This document shows positions 37,109-50,269 of a DNA stretch of 64,000 nt, piece after piece. Position 1 is the stretch's first letter; each line of letters opens with the position of its first letter. The DNA is from Prinia subflava (taxonomy: Eukaryota > Chordata > Aves > Passeriformes > Cisticolidae). The notes beneath the pieces were generated by a model. The model ran no database searches. It was not told the origin of the DNA and worked only from the letters and a program-made list of their open reading frames with translations. The stretch spans positions 4,898,001 through 4,962,000 of the forward strand of contig NC_086259.1 in assembly GCF_021018805.1 (NCBI RefSeq), read 5' to 3'. The position numbers and the translations under genes were made by a program.

Positions 37109-37564
37109 TGATGCCTTAAGTTTTAGTTTTCATGTTTTTCAGATTCTGTGCTGCCCAGGGGTGCAGCTCTGAGCTCACAGTCAGGGTCACTCAGCTCTTC
37201 ACAGAGCAGGGACACAAAACAAATCCTTTTCCTGCTGGAGACCAAGGACAACTAGTACAAGTTTTCAGGTCCAAAAGCACAAACAAGGGTGGGCCAAAGA
37301 GAGAAAACAAGATGGATGGGACTTCATAACATGAAGCTCTAACTGGACAATTCAAACCAATATGCAAATGGATCAAAACTTATCAAAGTGTGAGACCTCA
37401 TGACCAGGGGTCTGTTTTGTGACCATTTTTAGTCCACCTTGGGTGTAGTCCTGGTCAGGCTCTTGTCCTGCCCAAGGTGGAGCCTGGAGGCCTTTTAATA
37501 AATATCTGCTTTATTCTCTAGCTCTGTCCAGTCTCTGTTCCAGATCAGCATTCTCAAAGCATCA
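37109..37564 (+). mobile_element. Retroviral LTR, family D (456 bp)
   Basis: Starts TGATGC and ends GCATCA, a perfect 6-bp terminal inverted repeat. AATAAA lies at 37497-37502, 62 bp before the 3' end, and is followed by T/C-rich U5-like sequence. Unlike the other LTRs here it is followed directly by leader-like sequence, listed next, so it is the 5' LTR of a truncated provirus and not a solo LTR. The 3' LTR and coding region are missing from the window. The small frame 37132-37329 within it is not a gene. Confidence 0.8.
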
Positions 37565-37665
37565 GTTTCTGGTGACCATGAAGGAACAGTGAGGCATCTG
37601 AAACCCCCCTGGACCAGAGGAACACCCTGCATTTGGCCACTGTGAAGGGGAATAAGGGTTATGAT
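37565..37665 (+). mobile_element. Retroviral leader fragment after LTR D
   Basis: The LTR ends at 37564 and GTTTCTGGTGACCATGAAGG follows at once. A TGG a few bases after the LTR terminus is where a tRNA primer-binding site normally sits, and TGGTGACC resembles one, though I cannot name the tRNA. About 100 bp of leader seems to remain before unrelated sequence. No gag start is seen. Confidence 0.5.
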
Positions 37666-39985
37666 TCATTTCCCTCATGACAAAATCATGCTCCATAAAC
37701 CAGTGAATTAGGGCAAGGACCTAAACCTTGTTCCCCAACGCTTTCCTACCACAGCAAGAAAGCATTTCAAAAATTCCTTGTATAGTTTCAACTATTAGGT
37801 TTTGGATATAATGATCATTTTTCAGACACACTCCTGTTTACTTCCACAAATGTATTTGCACAGCACACAAATTTGACAGATGGATTCGGGTAGTTTGCTT
37901 TGCTGTGCAAGCAAAATGCAAGCACACCATAAACCCCAGCCCTTTTAGAGAAGCACTAAAATGAGAGAGTTTTCTAAATAATTGATTTCTAAACCAACAA
38001 TTGAACTCTCCTAATAATTACTTTGAAGAAAGGAGATAAGGTTCAGTTACTGTCTGTGTTGGTTGATAATTTAAAAAACCTAATGGAAGATGTTTTTTCT
38101 AATAAGAAAGTGAGAATTATAACCAATAAAACCCAGCATGGGATGTGATTATCAGGAGGCAATATTATCCTTGGGCATTTTGCTATATAAAAGCCAAATG
38201 CTCCCCATAAATATGTGTATTTCTTATTAACCACACCCTTGCAAGTTGCCAGATTGATATAGAGTTATCCTTTTTTTTAGATTTCAATAGAGATACATCA
38301 TCTTAGTAAATTGTTTGAATATTGTAGCCATGAGATTAATAAAGTTCTGTGTTGGAGATGCTAATTACTTTCTTTCTCACAGGCAATATTTAGACCTTCA
38401 CACCTCCATTTTCAGGGGAAAGAAATGGTGGTGAGTATCACTCTGGGATAAAATGAATCAATCCCTTCTTAAGAGTGACCAATCAATCAGCACTGGAATT
38501 GTGCTAGAGCCAACACTGTCTCTCATTTCTCATTTCATTAGTGACATTGCCAATATGAATAATTTAACTACTAAGAAAGGCAGCAAAATGACATTTTTTT
38601 TCTCGAGTGATTTCCCAAAGTGTGGCACAACTGGGTGTTGCCAAAAACCTCTCAAGACCTTTTAGGAGGCACAGAGCACTATGAAGTCCTTTTAGGAGGA
38701 ATATACTATAAGTATTATCCTCATGCACATCCCCCATCATCCTTTACCTCTTTCATTCATTCCTTTGTGTTCTGTCCCATCTGAGCTGCCTCTTTCAATT
38801 TTACATCATCCCTCATTCCCACAAACTGCCCCAAGACCCCCTTCATCTGCATTAGCCTTGAGGAGTGGTAGTGAGGAGCAGACTGCACACCTTTATCCTT
38901 TACACAGTAAGGACAAGATGGGAAGGTATGGCTTCACAGAGAGAATTTGTCGCAGAGTTTTCTGTGAAAAAGGTGTTTTTTCAACCTGAGTAAGGATTAT
39001 TCAGTCCTGTGACCTGGCCATCCTCTGCACTGGGGACAGAAAACTTACATTATTTTTGCAGAAGTCTCCCAAGGCAGGAAGGAGAGCCAGTTCTCCACAC
39101 CTTACTTTGATAGCATACAAATGATGTGGAGCTTGTGACAAAGCATTTCACTGCTTTGGCTTGGGGGTGTTTTGTGGAGGCAGTACTGGTGAGCAGCCCA
39201 GGAATTTGTCTCCTTCACGTCTCAGGCTGGAGCCAGCGCTGGAGGCAGAGCCCAGCCCTTGGCTGTGGCAGGGACAGGAGAAGGCTGGGGGAGGGAGCAG
39301 CCCTGCAGTGCCAACCCCTGCTGCACACAGGACTGCACCATCCTGCTGCTCCAGCAGGGCTCCCCAAATTCCACCACACCAATTTATCCTCCGAGGAGGA
39401 TCTGGCCTGCCACATCCCCGACGTCTGCAGTGGGACACGGAATTCCAATATGATATCACCATAGGGATAATCACAGCTGAGGATGAGTCCTGCTGTCATC
39501 TCAGTTGCTTCGTGCATATTAATTTGTTGATATAGTTGTGGCTGGCCAAATCCTTTCCTTGATCAAAAGGCACACTGAAGCACAGCTGAGTATTAAAACA
39601 ATGGGCTTTATTAGGACAGTGCTAGCAACCCAGCCCTTCTTAGAAATTGTAAAAGCAAACATAAACCATATGTTCTTACTGGAAATCCTTCTGGAAAAAC
39701 AAAGTACAGTGCCTTATACTATGAGTGAGATATGTTTTCACAAATGCCTTCTAAAAAGAAAGAGACAATGTTATTAAGCACAAAGAAACAGAATTTCTTG
39801 AGATTCTTCTTTCTTTTTCAAGACCAGGATTCTGATGAATGAAGGGAGATGGAAAGCAGACAATATTTTTTAGAATCTTTATCTTTGGGTATATTTAGTT
39901 TACTGTTAATTAGAAAATACCAGACTGAGTGGCGTCAAGTCTCAAGTAAATCAGCATTTTCCCCACTAGGTATGTGCAACATGCA
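37666..39985. other. Unique non-coding DNA
   Basis: A GC-rich patch at 39180-39440 produces five overlapping frames of 64-124 codons on both strands. It has only a handful of CpG, so it is not a CpG island, and none of the frames shows a domain. Confidence 0.55.
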
Positions 39986-40249
39986 TGGCTTTAAATACAG
40001 AAAGAGTAGGTTTAGATGGGGTTTTAGGAAGCAATTCTTCCCTGGGAGGGTGGGCAGGCCCTGGCACAGGGTGCCCAGAGCAGCTGTGGCTGCCCCTGGA
40101 TCCCTGGCAGTGCCCAAGGCCAGGCTGGACACTGGGGCTGGAGCAGCCTGGGACAGGGGGAGGTGTCCCTGCCATGGCAGGGGTGGGGCTGGATGGGATT
40201 TAAGGTCCTTTCCAGCCCAAACCATTCCATAAGTCTATATTTCTATAAG
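39986..40249 (+). mobile_element. CR1 LINE 3' fragment, about 264 bp
   Basis: The best preserved young CR1 piece here. Landmarks in order are AATTCTTCCCTGGGAGGGTG (about 40033), GGTGCCCAGAGCAGCTGTGG (about 40069), the CAAGGCCAGGCTGGACACTG block, GGTGTCCCTGCCATGGCAGG, the TTTAAGGTCCTTTCCAGCCC core and a tail ending in TATTTCTATAAG. The 5' end is truncated. The six overlapping frames in it (39849-40232 and others) are shadows. Confidence 0.96.
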
Positions 40250-42999
40250 TTTAAAACTTTATTAGTTATATGTTTATTGTCTCTGCTTAAGAAGTCCTGG
40301 AAGATTAGGTCACCAACATAGTGGACATAAACATTTATGGCATAGCAGTGATTTATTCTGTATTATAAATTATCTCAGAACAAAAACTGCAAAGAACATT
40401 TCATAGATCATCAAAATGATACACAATGAACCAGGGGTGTGGAAAATGATGAACAGTGACCATCCCTGCTTTCATCGTATATCAGTAACATCCACAACTT
40501 CCTATTAATAAATGTTTAGTTAAAAATAGGGCCAGTGGAGTAGTTCTGGATTTAGTCTCTCTAGTGGAGCACAGTGATGAGCACAGATGTGCAGGAGCAG
40601 GAGTGGCATCTGCTCAATAGATCACTTCAGCCACTGGCTCAGTTTTATCTCTCAGGCCAATGCTTGTGATTTTGCTGATATCAGGAACTCTTGTTAGACA
40701 CATAAATATCTTGGACATGGGGAACACTTTGAAACGGTCTCCAGGCCTTCACTGCTCTTTTTGCTGTACTTTCCTATCATGTCATTTTCTAAATTTTACA
40801 TTTCCACATTCTGTCCCTCTGGCACTGGTTCCAGTCACACCTCTCACTAGCACAAGCTGAAGCATACAGAGGACTACAACAAATCCCTGAGAATGATGGG
40901 GCTCATCCTAAAAAGACCAGTAATTGTGTCCTTTTTACATATAATCAAAAGCTATTTGAGTGCATGGCCCATTTGTAAAACTTTTTCAGTGTAGTAGATG
41001 ATTGGTGTCTTAATTTCATTTGATTCTTAGGGCTAAACTGTAACACAAAAATATAATGAATAAAAGTTAAATCCAAAAATACTCTCCTTTGCCACTTGGG
41101 GAAATGTTTGAGTTGTCAATTTTGTTAATACCATTAAAGAAACCATTTCCTGGGTAAGAATGATGGACACCAGTGACGTTATGGAGGCTCTGTTTTAGCA
41201 GTGGGAAATTACATTTGCACTCTGGGGTTTCCACACTGGAAAAAAGATATTATAAAAAGAAACAAAAGGAAAGTGCAGGGTTTCAGGACAACACATATTT
41301 GCTCTGTCTGTGTGTAGACTATCAATCAGCTTGGAAATTACACAGCTGTGAACAAAGCCAACCATTCCTCAACAGTGACATTCCCCTACTGTCTTCCAGC
41401 AACCTGCCCCAAGCACATGCTTAAAAATACAGCAACAGCACATTGCTCATGCACTTTTTGCTTTCTGTGACAAACCTTTTGTCAAGTTTAATGGCAAAAT
41501 ACACATGCAAGAATGTATATAAAGGAGTTGTCAGTTGCTGTCTTTGTTTAAAGATCAGGTAGTTTGTGCTTGGAGGGGCTTTCTGCTGCTAGCCTCAGTC
41601 TTGCCCTTCCCACCTTGCCAGTTTTAGCTTAGTGGTGTGCCTGGGCTGGATAATAGGAGCCATGGGAGTCACTTTATAAAGCCAGAAAATCAAAGGCAGA
41701 TGTTAAACAGAAATTGTACCAATCAAACAGAGCTTACAAAAGAGTAGAACTCTCTCCTGTAATTCTATTTGAACAAACGTGTCAAATACAGGCACTGGTA
41801 GAAATATCATCTTCATCAGGTCCCACTCTCATCAGCTGCCCTGCATTTAATCCCTTCCCTACTCATCAGTGCCATCCCTCGATTGTGAAATCACCTGGAA
41901 AGGCACAATCAAGCCTAACAATCCTTTGCAAAGGGACAGCAAGCTCTGAACTGCCCAGCAGCAGCTTCAGTGTGACAATTTCCCTGATGACACCTCCCCA
42001 GCAGGCCACCTTAGGAGCTCACTCTGATTTGCTTATATCCTCTTCCTCATGCCAATCACCCAGTCGAAACTGCAAAATCTTCTGTGCTTTGGAGATGAAA
42101 ATGTTGGGGAGAGTGGATGGCACTCCAGATGGACTCCCAGCCCCTCCTGCTCAGGGGGCACCTGTGTCAGGCTGAGGCTGTTGAGGCTCTGTGCACACCC
42201 ACATCCTGATTTCCTGCACCCCGCTGCCTCCCAGGGTGAAAACTCCCCCAGCAGCTTTCAGTTCCAAACATATTTCTCATCTTCTGGGACAAGACAGAGG
42301 GCTCTGCCTGCTCAGCCTGCAATCCAGCCTCCCATCTGGCATTTCCTGATTTGTTAGTTTGCCTTCCTTTGTTGCAATAATGTTGGGTTTGCAGCAGGTT
42401 ATTTATACTGAGAATATTATTTTCCAAAAAAATCTTATCAAAGGGTCTTAGCTGACCTGACTTAGCTGGCTTTTCCCACAGGGTCAGAGTTAGTGGAGTC
42501 TTCAAAGGGATGATTTAAAGGCCACTGAAGCCAACAGAAAGATCAGTATTGAGTATAGACAAAGCTAAGCAGTGAACTGGCCAAGATCTAAATATTTTTG
42601 AAGTGCTCTCTGTTAGGGTGACTCTGCTTGCCATGTTTGTATTTCTGAGAACTGTAATTGGGCCTGAGAAAGCTGAATAAAACAGTCACAGCTTTGTAGC
42701 TGAAATGCATTGAAAGTATAGAGGGTTTGTGCAACCTGAAGAATTGGCCTTATCCCTTTTGTTTTTAAAACCATGAAGGCAAGAGCAAGTCATCTTTACC
42801 AAGTTCCATGTCTTAGCTATATTTAATAGAAGAAAGCCTAAGCTATTCTACATGTGTAGGACTAAAAAAAGATTGTTGTTCTATGGCCTTACACTGCAGC
42901 TAAAATTTGACTTAGTGTGCTTTTAGTGGTAGCAAAAAGAAATTGTAAATCCAGTTGGTTTTGGTAATATGAGTGATGACGGAAAAATACTTTTGTTTT
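40250..42999. other. Unique non-coding DNA
   Basis: No gene or transposon recognised. The plus-strand frame 41714-42175 (153 codons) is Ser/Pro-rich with no domain and no evidence of splicing context; not called. Confidence 0.55.
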
Positions 43000-43002
43000 A
43001 TT

Positions 43003-43077
43003 AAAAAACACAAACAAACAAACAAACCAAACATACAAACAAAACAATCAAAAAACCAAAACAAAACAAAAAACACC
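43003..43077. repeat. A/C-rich (CAAA)n low-complexity tract
   Basis: About 75 bp of A and C with CAAA and CAAAA units and occasional T. The plus-strand frame across it reads Lys/Asn/Gln-rich and is an artefact. Confidence 0.9.
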
Positions 43078-43259
43078 AGAAGAAAAATGCAGTTACAGAA
43101 CTGTCATAATAGGAAATTGATTTTGAGCCCTTATATTGGGATTGCCAAAAACATAATTTCAGTTATTCGAGTTCTGATTCTACCCTAATTTTCTACAAGT
43201 GTAGCTCCATTTATCTAAGTGGAACCATCTTGTTTTGTTCTCATTAAACAAATGCAAAA

Positions 43260-43323
43260 TCTAGTGAGACAGAGAATTTTAAAGCTTCATTCTAGTGAGA
43301 CAGAGAATTTTAAAGCTTCATTC
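43260..43323. repeat. Perfect 31-bp tandem duplication
   Basis: TCTAGTGAGACAGAGAATTT and the next 11 bases occur at 43260-43290 and again, without change, at 43291-43321. The match runs on for about two more bases. Identity implies a recent slippage duplication or an assembly artefact. Confidence 0.95.
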
Positions 43324-46207
43324 AAAGCTCATTGAAGTCAATGAGATACTACCCCTTGACATAAAGTAACCCAAATAATTTCAGAATTTTTACTAATAGG
43401 TGAAACTCATTACACCAGTTGTATACCTGTTTAACTTCATTGATTTCAAATGCATTACTGAGTGTTAGGTTAATTATTTTTAGTGTGAGGCAAGGCTTTC
43501 AAAATCGCCATGGGATGAATAAGTTCAAATGTAACACAAAACCACAGTTAAAGAACAGATTTCTCAATTTTCTTCAATTTAGAATCAGTCCTCATGTGAC
43601 CCCATCCTATTGCTTAATTCACTTTAAAAATCTGCTCTGATTTCCCAGTGATGAAGGCTTAGCAGAACAGAACATTGTTTTGTTCTAGGTCTGGTCAAGG
43701 GAAATAAAGAGTTTTAAAATTTCTAAGCGTTGAACACACCGCAGTTTTCTTTTTTCCTCATTGCTGTTCTCAGTCTCAGTGATGCTCCTGAGCTAAACCC
43801 ATGATAGCTCTCCACCTCTCACCCTTTCAGAGGAAGGCATGCCCATGGGAAAAATGCTTCTTAGAAAAAAGATTTTGATTTAACCCACCCATCAGGAATC
43901 AGACTTTTTAGCATTTTATTGTATTGGCAAGAAGTGGCAAATATTAGACATAATTAACAATCACAGCAGGATAAATGTGTGATCCATCAGCCATGTAGAG
44001 CCTGATCCTGCTGTTGTGCAGGAACTGCATCCCTCAGTGTCCTTAGCCCGTGCCATGTGAGCTCAGGAGTGTACCTGAGGTACTGCAGAGCACTGATTCT
44101 CAGTGTCAGAGGAAAGGGTGTTGCACCTGCAAGCCAAAAAACCACTCATCTCCACCTGGCCCGTGCTCACTTCAGACCCGAGCACGTCTTGCACAGATTG
44201 ATGCATCTGCACAGCTGCTCATCATAATGCTTTGGCTGTTCCACTCAGCTATGGAGAAAATATGCCTGGATTTTACTGCTGGGGCTGATGGAAATTTGAT
44301 TGTAAAACAACATTGCAGAAAATCTCCCTGAACACAAACTCCCCTCCAGCCAACCTCAAATCCTTTCCAGCCAACTTGCCTCATCCCCCTGTGTTCTTTC
44401 CCAGATCTTCCTAAAAGGATGTGCTGTTCTTAAGGGAAAAACTTTTCCGTTGGAATCTGCACTGTCTATAGCAAAACTAAACCATTTTGGCCAGTTCAGA
44501 TCTGTCAGGCTGCGTTTGGAGCAAGGTGTTTCAGGCTCGCTTTGCACTGACCTCCTTGCAGCCCACAGACATCACACCCTGGGCTCTGGGCAGCAGCATA
44601 GCTCACCTTCCTGAGCCTTTTGTGTCCTGCCTACTCCCAGGTTATTAGATAATGAGCTAGACAGCATTTACCTCCATCACACAAAGTTTGAAAGTTCTTC
44701 CTGGCAGTTTGGTAAAGGGAAACATTAGGTTGGCCTGTCTGACAGGGACCTTTGTAACCTGTTCTCCATTTGCAGAGTAACTTCTCTTGACTTTGGAAGT
44801 TTCTGTTGCACAGGCATCTTGGGATTTTCCCCTTAAACAATGAATAGTACTCAGTTGAATCTCAATTAATGGTACTCGTATTTTAATAATAAATGTTCAC
44901 ATTTTTAAATTTTCAAATGTGTCATGCTGGTGATTCAAGATTTACCTGGCAGATAGTTTAAAGAAATTACTTTGCATGGAGTGGTTCGTTTAAATTATAA
45001 GCACCCATTACTCTCTATTTCATTTTTAACAAGTTCATCATCCACTCAAAGAAATGCCAGACAGCTCAAGTTGGAAAACTGATTTATCTGGTTTATGCAA
45101 AGATGGACTCCTTGCAGTTTGGGTTTCATAATCAGAGCAGAAACATATTAAGGGTAGGTGTCATATTCCTTGATGTTTGCAAAAACTGTCAGAAGCCTGC
45201 ATGCATTATGGACTCTTCTTTTGTTACATTACAATCTTCCAGCTCCCAAAGCAATTTATGTGCATATGCAGGACCAGTTCCTGAGCTCTTAACTCAGGTA
45301 AACCCTTTGGGTTTCTGCAGCATCTTACCTTAATAAGGACTTCAAGATTCAATCCCTGAAAATAAAAGGAAAAGATCTGTGAACTGAATATATTTTGCAG
45401 TGAATAATTATTTAGGGAATTCAATATTAAAATATTGTTTTAGAACTATAGGCACTGTTGGAGTATCAACCCAGGATCTGGCTAAGTAATATTTGAATTA
45501 GCCTGGCATTGCTATTCCTATACACTAAAGAGATAAGTGGTACAACTTTTATTTCTTTTCTTTTCCATTTTTTATGCTTCCTCTAAGAACAGCTTGACTC
45601 AGAGGACACTAAGACAAAAGATACTTGTTTTAATCTTTGACAATATGGTTCTTTACGCTGTAGGTTTTAAGGGAGTCCAAAACATTGAAGGAAGATTTTG
45701 AAAAGTGTTTGGCCTCCAAATGATGTTGCTGGGCCCGATGGGCTTCTGGAGAGTGCTGAGATGCCTGACCCAATGTTTTCTACATTTCTCCTCTGCAAGC
45801 CAAGTTCTTCCTCTGCAGCTTCCAGTTGATGGTAGGTCAGGTCCTGACCTCCCACCACTGAAAAGGGTGAAGGAGCAGAGTAAAACATAATTATTTTGGA
45901 TTCATTGCAAGAAATGCCTGCTGTGATTTTAGAAGCACTTAACAACCTGTAGAATTCATCTTCTGTCAAGATTCAGGGGAAATTGCAGGCCTGTTGTCTG
46001 ACATGAAGCAATAATAAGGTTCTTGGTTAAAGAAAAGAACAGGTAGAATTTTAATTAAACTTTTAGTCTTCACAACAAAGGATCACTGCCAAACTTTGTA
46101 AGTGCCTGCTCTGTTCAGGGCAGCAGGAGGAGAAAAATGACCACAGGAGTGGTAAATAACCTAATCAAATAATTTCATTTGTAACTGGTTATTGCAATAG
46201 TATCCAT
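43324..46207. other. Unique non-coding DNA
   Basis: Nothing recognised; frames of 60-100 codons have no motif. Confidence 0.55.
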
Positions 46208-46360
46208 TGGATCATAGAATCATGGAATGGTTGAGGTTGGAAGGGACCTTAAAACTCATCCAGTTCCACCTCTGCCATGGGCAGGGACACCTCCCACTGT
46301 CTCAGGCTGCTCCAAACCCCAATGTCCAACCTGGCCTTGGACACTGCCACTCCCAGTGCC
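46208..46360 (-). mobile_element. CR1 LINE 3'-end fragment
   Basis: The plus strand begins with the inverted tail ATCATAGAATCATGGAATGG, then TTGGAAGGGACCTTAAAACT, then the CATGGGCAGGGACACCTCCC and CCTGGCCTTGGACACTGCCA blocks. This is the final ~150 bp of CR1 in reverse, 5'-truncated. Confidence 0.95.
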
Positions 46361-48039
46361 CATCATATAAACACCCAGCAGCACAGAAGCTTTACAATTC
46401 TGCTGCTGATTGAGTTCATGCCCAGATTTCTGAGACCTTCTTATCTCTGCTAATGCAGGTTCTGTTTCTCCTGTCAATGGCTTCAATGTAACTCTCTACT
46501 CACCCATGGAAATCAGCTTCTCAGGGTTCAAGTCCATGAACTATACAGATTATTAACAAATAAAAGCCTCCTTAGACTTTTAATGGCTTTGAAGAACCCT
46601 TAGGAGAGGATCGGCCACAAAACTGGTGTAATGCCCACTGCCTTGGGGCAGAGCACTTCACATTCCTCTGCCTTCAGTTTGCTGATCAGCCATGTGCAAT
46701 CTGGCCTTAAACCAGCAGCGTGATCCTCATTTTCCCAAAGTGGAGGACTTTTGCAATCAGCTGCTGCTATTTGTGTAGACAATAACAGACATGATCAATG
46801 AACAGCACTTAGGCTCTCTTTTAAGACAGAGCTATTTTCAGCTGTTGCACAAAGAGCTGCTTGTCACCATGTCCCTGGTGTTTGCCAGCTCAGCATTACC
46901 CTGTGCAGGCACAGAACAGGAAACAGGGCAGGCACTGCCAGCACAGAATTGTCCTGTTTGTGTCCCTCGCCGCTCCTGCAAGGAAGCACTGTCAGAACCA
47001 GAGCCACCCTTAATGGAAAAACACCACAAACACTGAAACATCAATTCTGCAGGACTGGAGAGGAGCTGGATCCATCTTCCACTTGGGACAGATTTAATGT
47101 GGCATTAAAAGGCACAGACAGCTAGCAAACCTCAGGTATGAGAAGCAGCCTTTGATTGCAGGGAGGTTTTTTTAGGGTAAATGAGGAAGTTAATGTGGGA
47201 ACCTCTCCTTTCCATGGCAGCCAGGGTTTCATTCACACTCTTCCACTGGCAAGAGGCACTGTCTGTCTCAGGGATTCATGGGTGCAGATGGCAGAACAAT
47301 AATGCTGCAACCCTTCTGTCTGACTCCCTGTCTCTCTATCTTCCTCTCCCACCCCAAAGGAATTAGTCCACAAACAATGTAATGAGCTGCAGTGTAATTC
47401 TCTTTTTTACCATTATTGATATGCTAGGCAGTCATTGCTCACACGTGCAGAACAGACAGAAGGTACACAGCAGAAAATTTCAGATTATATGATTTTGGTA
47501 GCAGGAAGTGCCCATTTAGACCCATACTGTCTTGGTTTCAGCTATGCCCAAAACATATGTATAATTCATTAGGCTTCATCTTACACCTTCAGCTCCTGAG
47601 TAACTTGTCAGGTTTTATTCTTGGTCAATATATCAGGAGCAATGATGTTCTGTGCATAAGATTAAAACAGGATAAATGATATTTAGTGATAATATAAAAA
47701 AAATCTTCAGTGGGCACAGATTCTCTTCCAATCTGTTCTGGTTTTGCTTTTGGCAATAAAATTTTATTGTAGCATAGGGGTTCTCTTTTGAAAGAAATAG
47801 CCCTTATTCATCTTATTTCCTTTTAGCAGTGCCAAGAATAAGTTTAATGGATAATGCAGAAAGTTAATTTCAGAGAAGTTACTTAAAAATATACCAGGTG
47901 AAGGTATGCATTAAAAAGCCAGTCCCATTTCATGTAAAAATACCAGACCACTGTATTTCAGGGGTCACCTGAAAGCAGGGGATGCTGCTGCAGGTCTCTT
48001 GCAACTGGCTCCACACCAGTGTCACCTGTCACTCATCTG
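46361..48039. other. Unique non-coding DNA
   Basis: Nothing recognised. TGTCTTGGTTTCAGCT at 47528 resembles an LTR start but nothing after it supports one. Confidence 0.5.
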
Positions 48040-48762
48040 TGTCTTGGGTTTTGTAACAAAAAAAAAAAAGTGTCTTCTATTTCATCTGTAGAAAGCAGTT
48101 GGGGGAGGGTTTCTTTTTTCTTTATCTCTTGTAACTCCAGGATGGAGGAGGGTGGATGCCTTCTGATAACAGACCAGCTGTTAAACCAGGTGGGGCAATG
48201 TTTCTTATCTCTTTCATCAACTGTCCACCCTCTGGGGGATATCTTCTGTTAATGGGCCATTGAGGCTCACCAGTGCCATGACACATTACACCATCCCATT
48301 GTGGGGAGGAGACAACCATTCCCTACCCAGATAAAAATGGGGACACAGGGACCCCAGATCATCCTCTTTTCCACTGGATTCCCAGAGGATGACTGGACTC
48401 ATCTCACCACCACAGAACCTGTCTACAGGATCATCTCTACTCCAACAGAACCCCCTCTGTCACTCCAGGAGGACTTATTTGGACTGCCTCCAACACCCTG
48501 GCTGACAGGGTGCCAGGTTGTATTCCTGACTCTGTCAGGGTTTTCTAGGACTTTTGTTTGCTTGCTTGCTTGTATTTTTGTATTACTGCATTTGTATTTT
48601 TAATATTCCTAGTAAATAACTGTTATTCCTATTCCCATATTTTTGCCTAGAAGCTCCTAATTGCAAAATTATAATAATTTGGAGAAAGGAGGTTTTACAT
48701 TCTCCATTCCAAGGGAAACTCCAGTTTTCCCTGACGGATACCTGTCTTTCCAAACCAAGACA
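48040..48762 (+). mobile_element. Complete solo retroviral LTR (723 bp)
   Basis: The termini are TGTCTTGG (48040-48047) and CCAAGACA (48755-48762), a perfect 8-bp inverted repeat. A 12-bp A-run lies near the start, and a TTTTGTATT-rich segment followed by AGTAAATAAC sits at 48570-48620, as in the R region of passerine LTRs I recall. The flanks ATCTG and TCCTG agree at three of five bases, consistent with a decayed 5-bp duplication of ERVL-like type. Orientation follows from the position of the poly(A)-like signal. No retroviral coding sequence adjoins it. The frames 48301-48603 and 48583-48828 are shadows. Confidence 0.85.
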
Positions 48763-50269
48763 TCCTGGAAAAGGAAGCACATCTTGGTAGCTGTGTTCAG
48801 CTGCAGGACAACAAGGCTGGGGCATCACAACATGCTGGGTGGGGTGGGGTTGTCCTCTGGGGGCTGCCCACAGGTTAAGTTGTTGGAGGTCTGCAGAGAG
48901 GTGTCATGGGCCCACTAGGACTGCTAACAAATTCTCTCATCAGACCGAGGATACTCATACTTTGATCTATATAGATTTCATTTCATAGAATAAGCAGAAA
49001 GTCTTGGAAAAACATAGGTTTTGTGTGTGAACATTCAGGGCAAGGTTAGAGAATAATGACTCATTTGTGATGGCTCCAGACTGACTCTGTTCAGTTTTGG
49101 CAAAAGGTTCTGCTCACTTCTGTCACTGAATCCTAACTCTTCATATTGCACTTTCTGGGGGAGATCTGGTAACATGATTGCTAATAAGATATTGTTCTTT
49201 TTAATTTGTCAGTTCTTCAGAGAAAGGACAGATACTTGATTTTTTTTAAGAAGTCTTTCTAAGAGAGTACAAATTAATGTGGAATCTATCAAATGAGAGG
49301 GAAGCTAAAAGGGAATGAAGGGAGTGAAGCTAAATGTGCTCGCAGTAGGTTTTCTTTTTCTTCCAAAGAAAGGTGACAGCTAGGAAGGGAATAGCTCTGG
49401 GACATGATCCTTGCAGGCTCTGTCTGCAACACCTGCACGTACAGAGCATACAGACATCATCTTGAACAGCCTGAATAAAGACCAGGCTGATCTGCAGCTT
49501 CTATGATAGACTGACTTCAGTGCGAGCTATTTATAAATCATTCTTTCATTCTCAACAATGCCTTGGCTGGAGCCAGAAAGGACAGAACTCCTGGCAGCCT
49601 GGCCCCTTGCCTAGTGTGCTGTGACTGGCATGTAATCTGTCACTCCCCATCATCTGTGGGGTGGTGATACGAAAATAATGCTCCTCAGCCTGCCTTAGAT
49701 CACACATTACTCTCCTGAATACAGCTCCCTAAAGCTGTGAAATGGCCTTTAGAAAGTGTCTTTGTTCATTTTTTCATACAGGAGAATGGAATAAATGATA
49801 AACAGGCTGGAGGGAAGGAAAGTAAAACACACATTAGAAACCTGATGAGAGAAATTGGCCACGAGTGAGACTTAGGTATGATCCAATGACCTTTCTGTGA
49901 AGAAAACCCGTGGTGAATATGAGAGACAGAGGTGTGCAAGAGCTGGGCTGGGCACTGGCTGTGAATGGCATTTCCTGAGCTTTAATCAGGGTTTAACCAG
50001 TCATGTTCAGTTTATCCCTAGGAAATCCATCTCCTTCCATCTCTCCACTCTTTAGAAAATAAAATTCCCCGTGTGAAATTCTTCTATAGCAACCATGTGT
50101 GACATAACAGGGTCCTATTCCAGCTGGTGACTTGGGAGTTACAGTAATACAAATCCTGCCACTGTAATATTGTAATATAATAAATACACCAACCATGGAC
50201 CTTAGTTGCACAGACCTTTTGCAACAACAGATCTTTTTGGATGAGTTGAGGATGCATAGTTCTTAAAAA
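48763..50269. other. Unique non-coding DNA
   Basis: Nothing recognised. Confidence 0.55.

Noticed and set aside
39126..39535. Cluster of frames in a GC-rich patch, possible exon or CpG island
   Set aside because: Five frames overlap on both strands, few CpG are present, and none of the peptides is recognisable.
41511..41530. TATATAAAGG as a TATA promoter
   Set aside because: No initiator, no exon and no GC-rich context follow; common in AT-rich DNA.
41714..42175. Plus-strand 153-codon frame
   Set aside because: Ser/Pro-rich, no domain, no conserved motif; consistent with chance in GC-balanced DNA.
47528..47543. TGTCTTGGTTTCAGCT as the start of a second LTR
   Set aside because: It resembles a known bird LTR start, but the following sequence and a matching CA end are missing.
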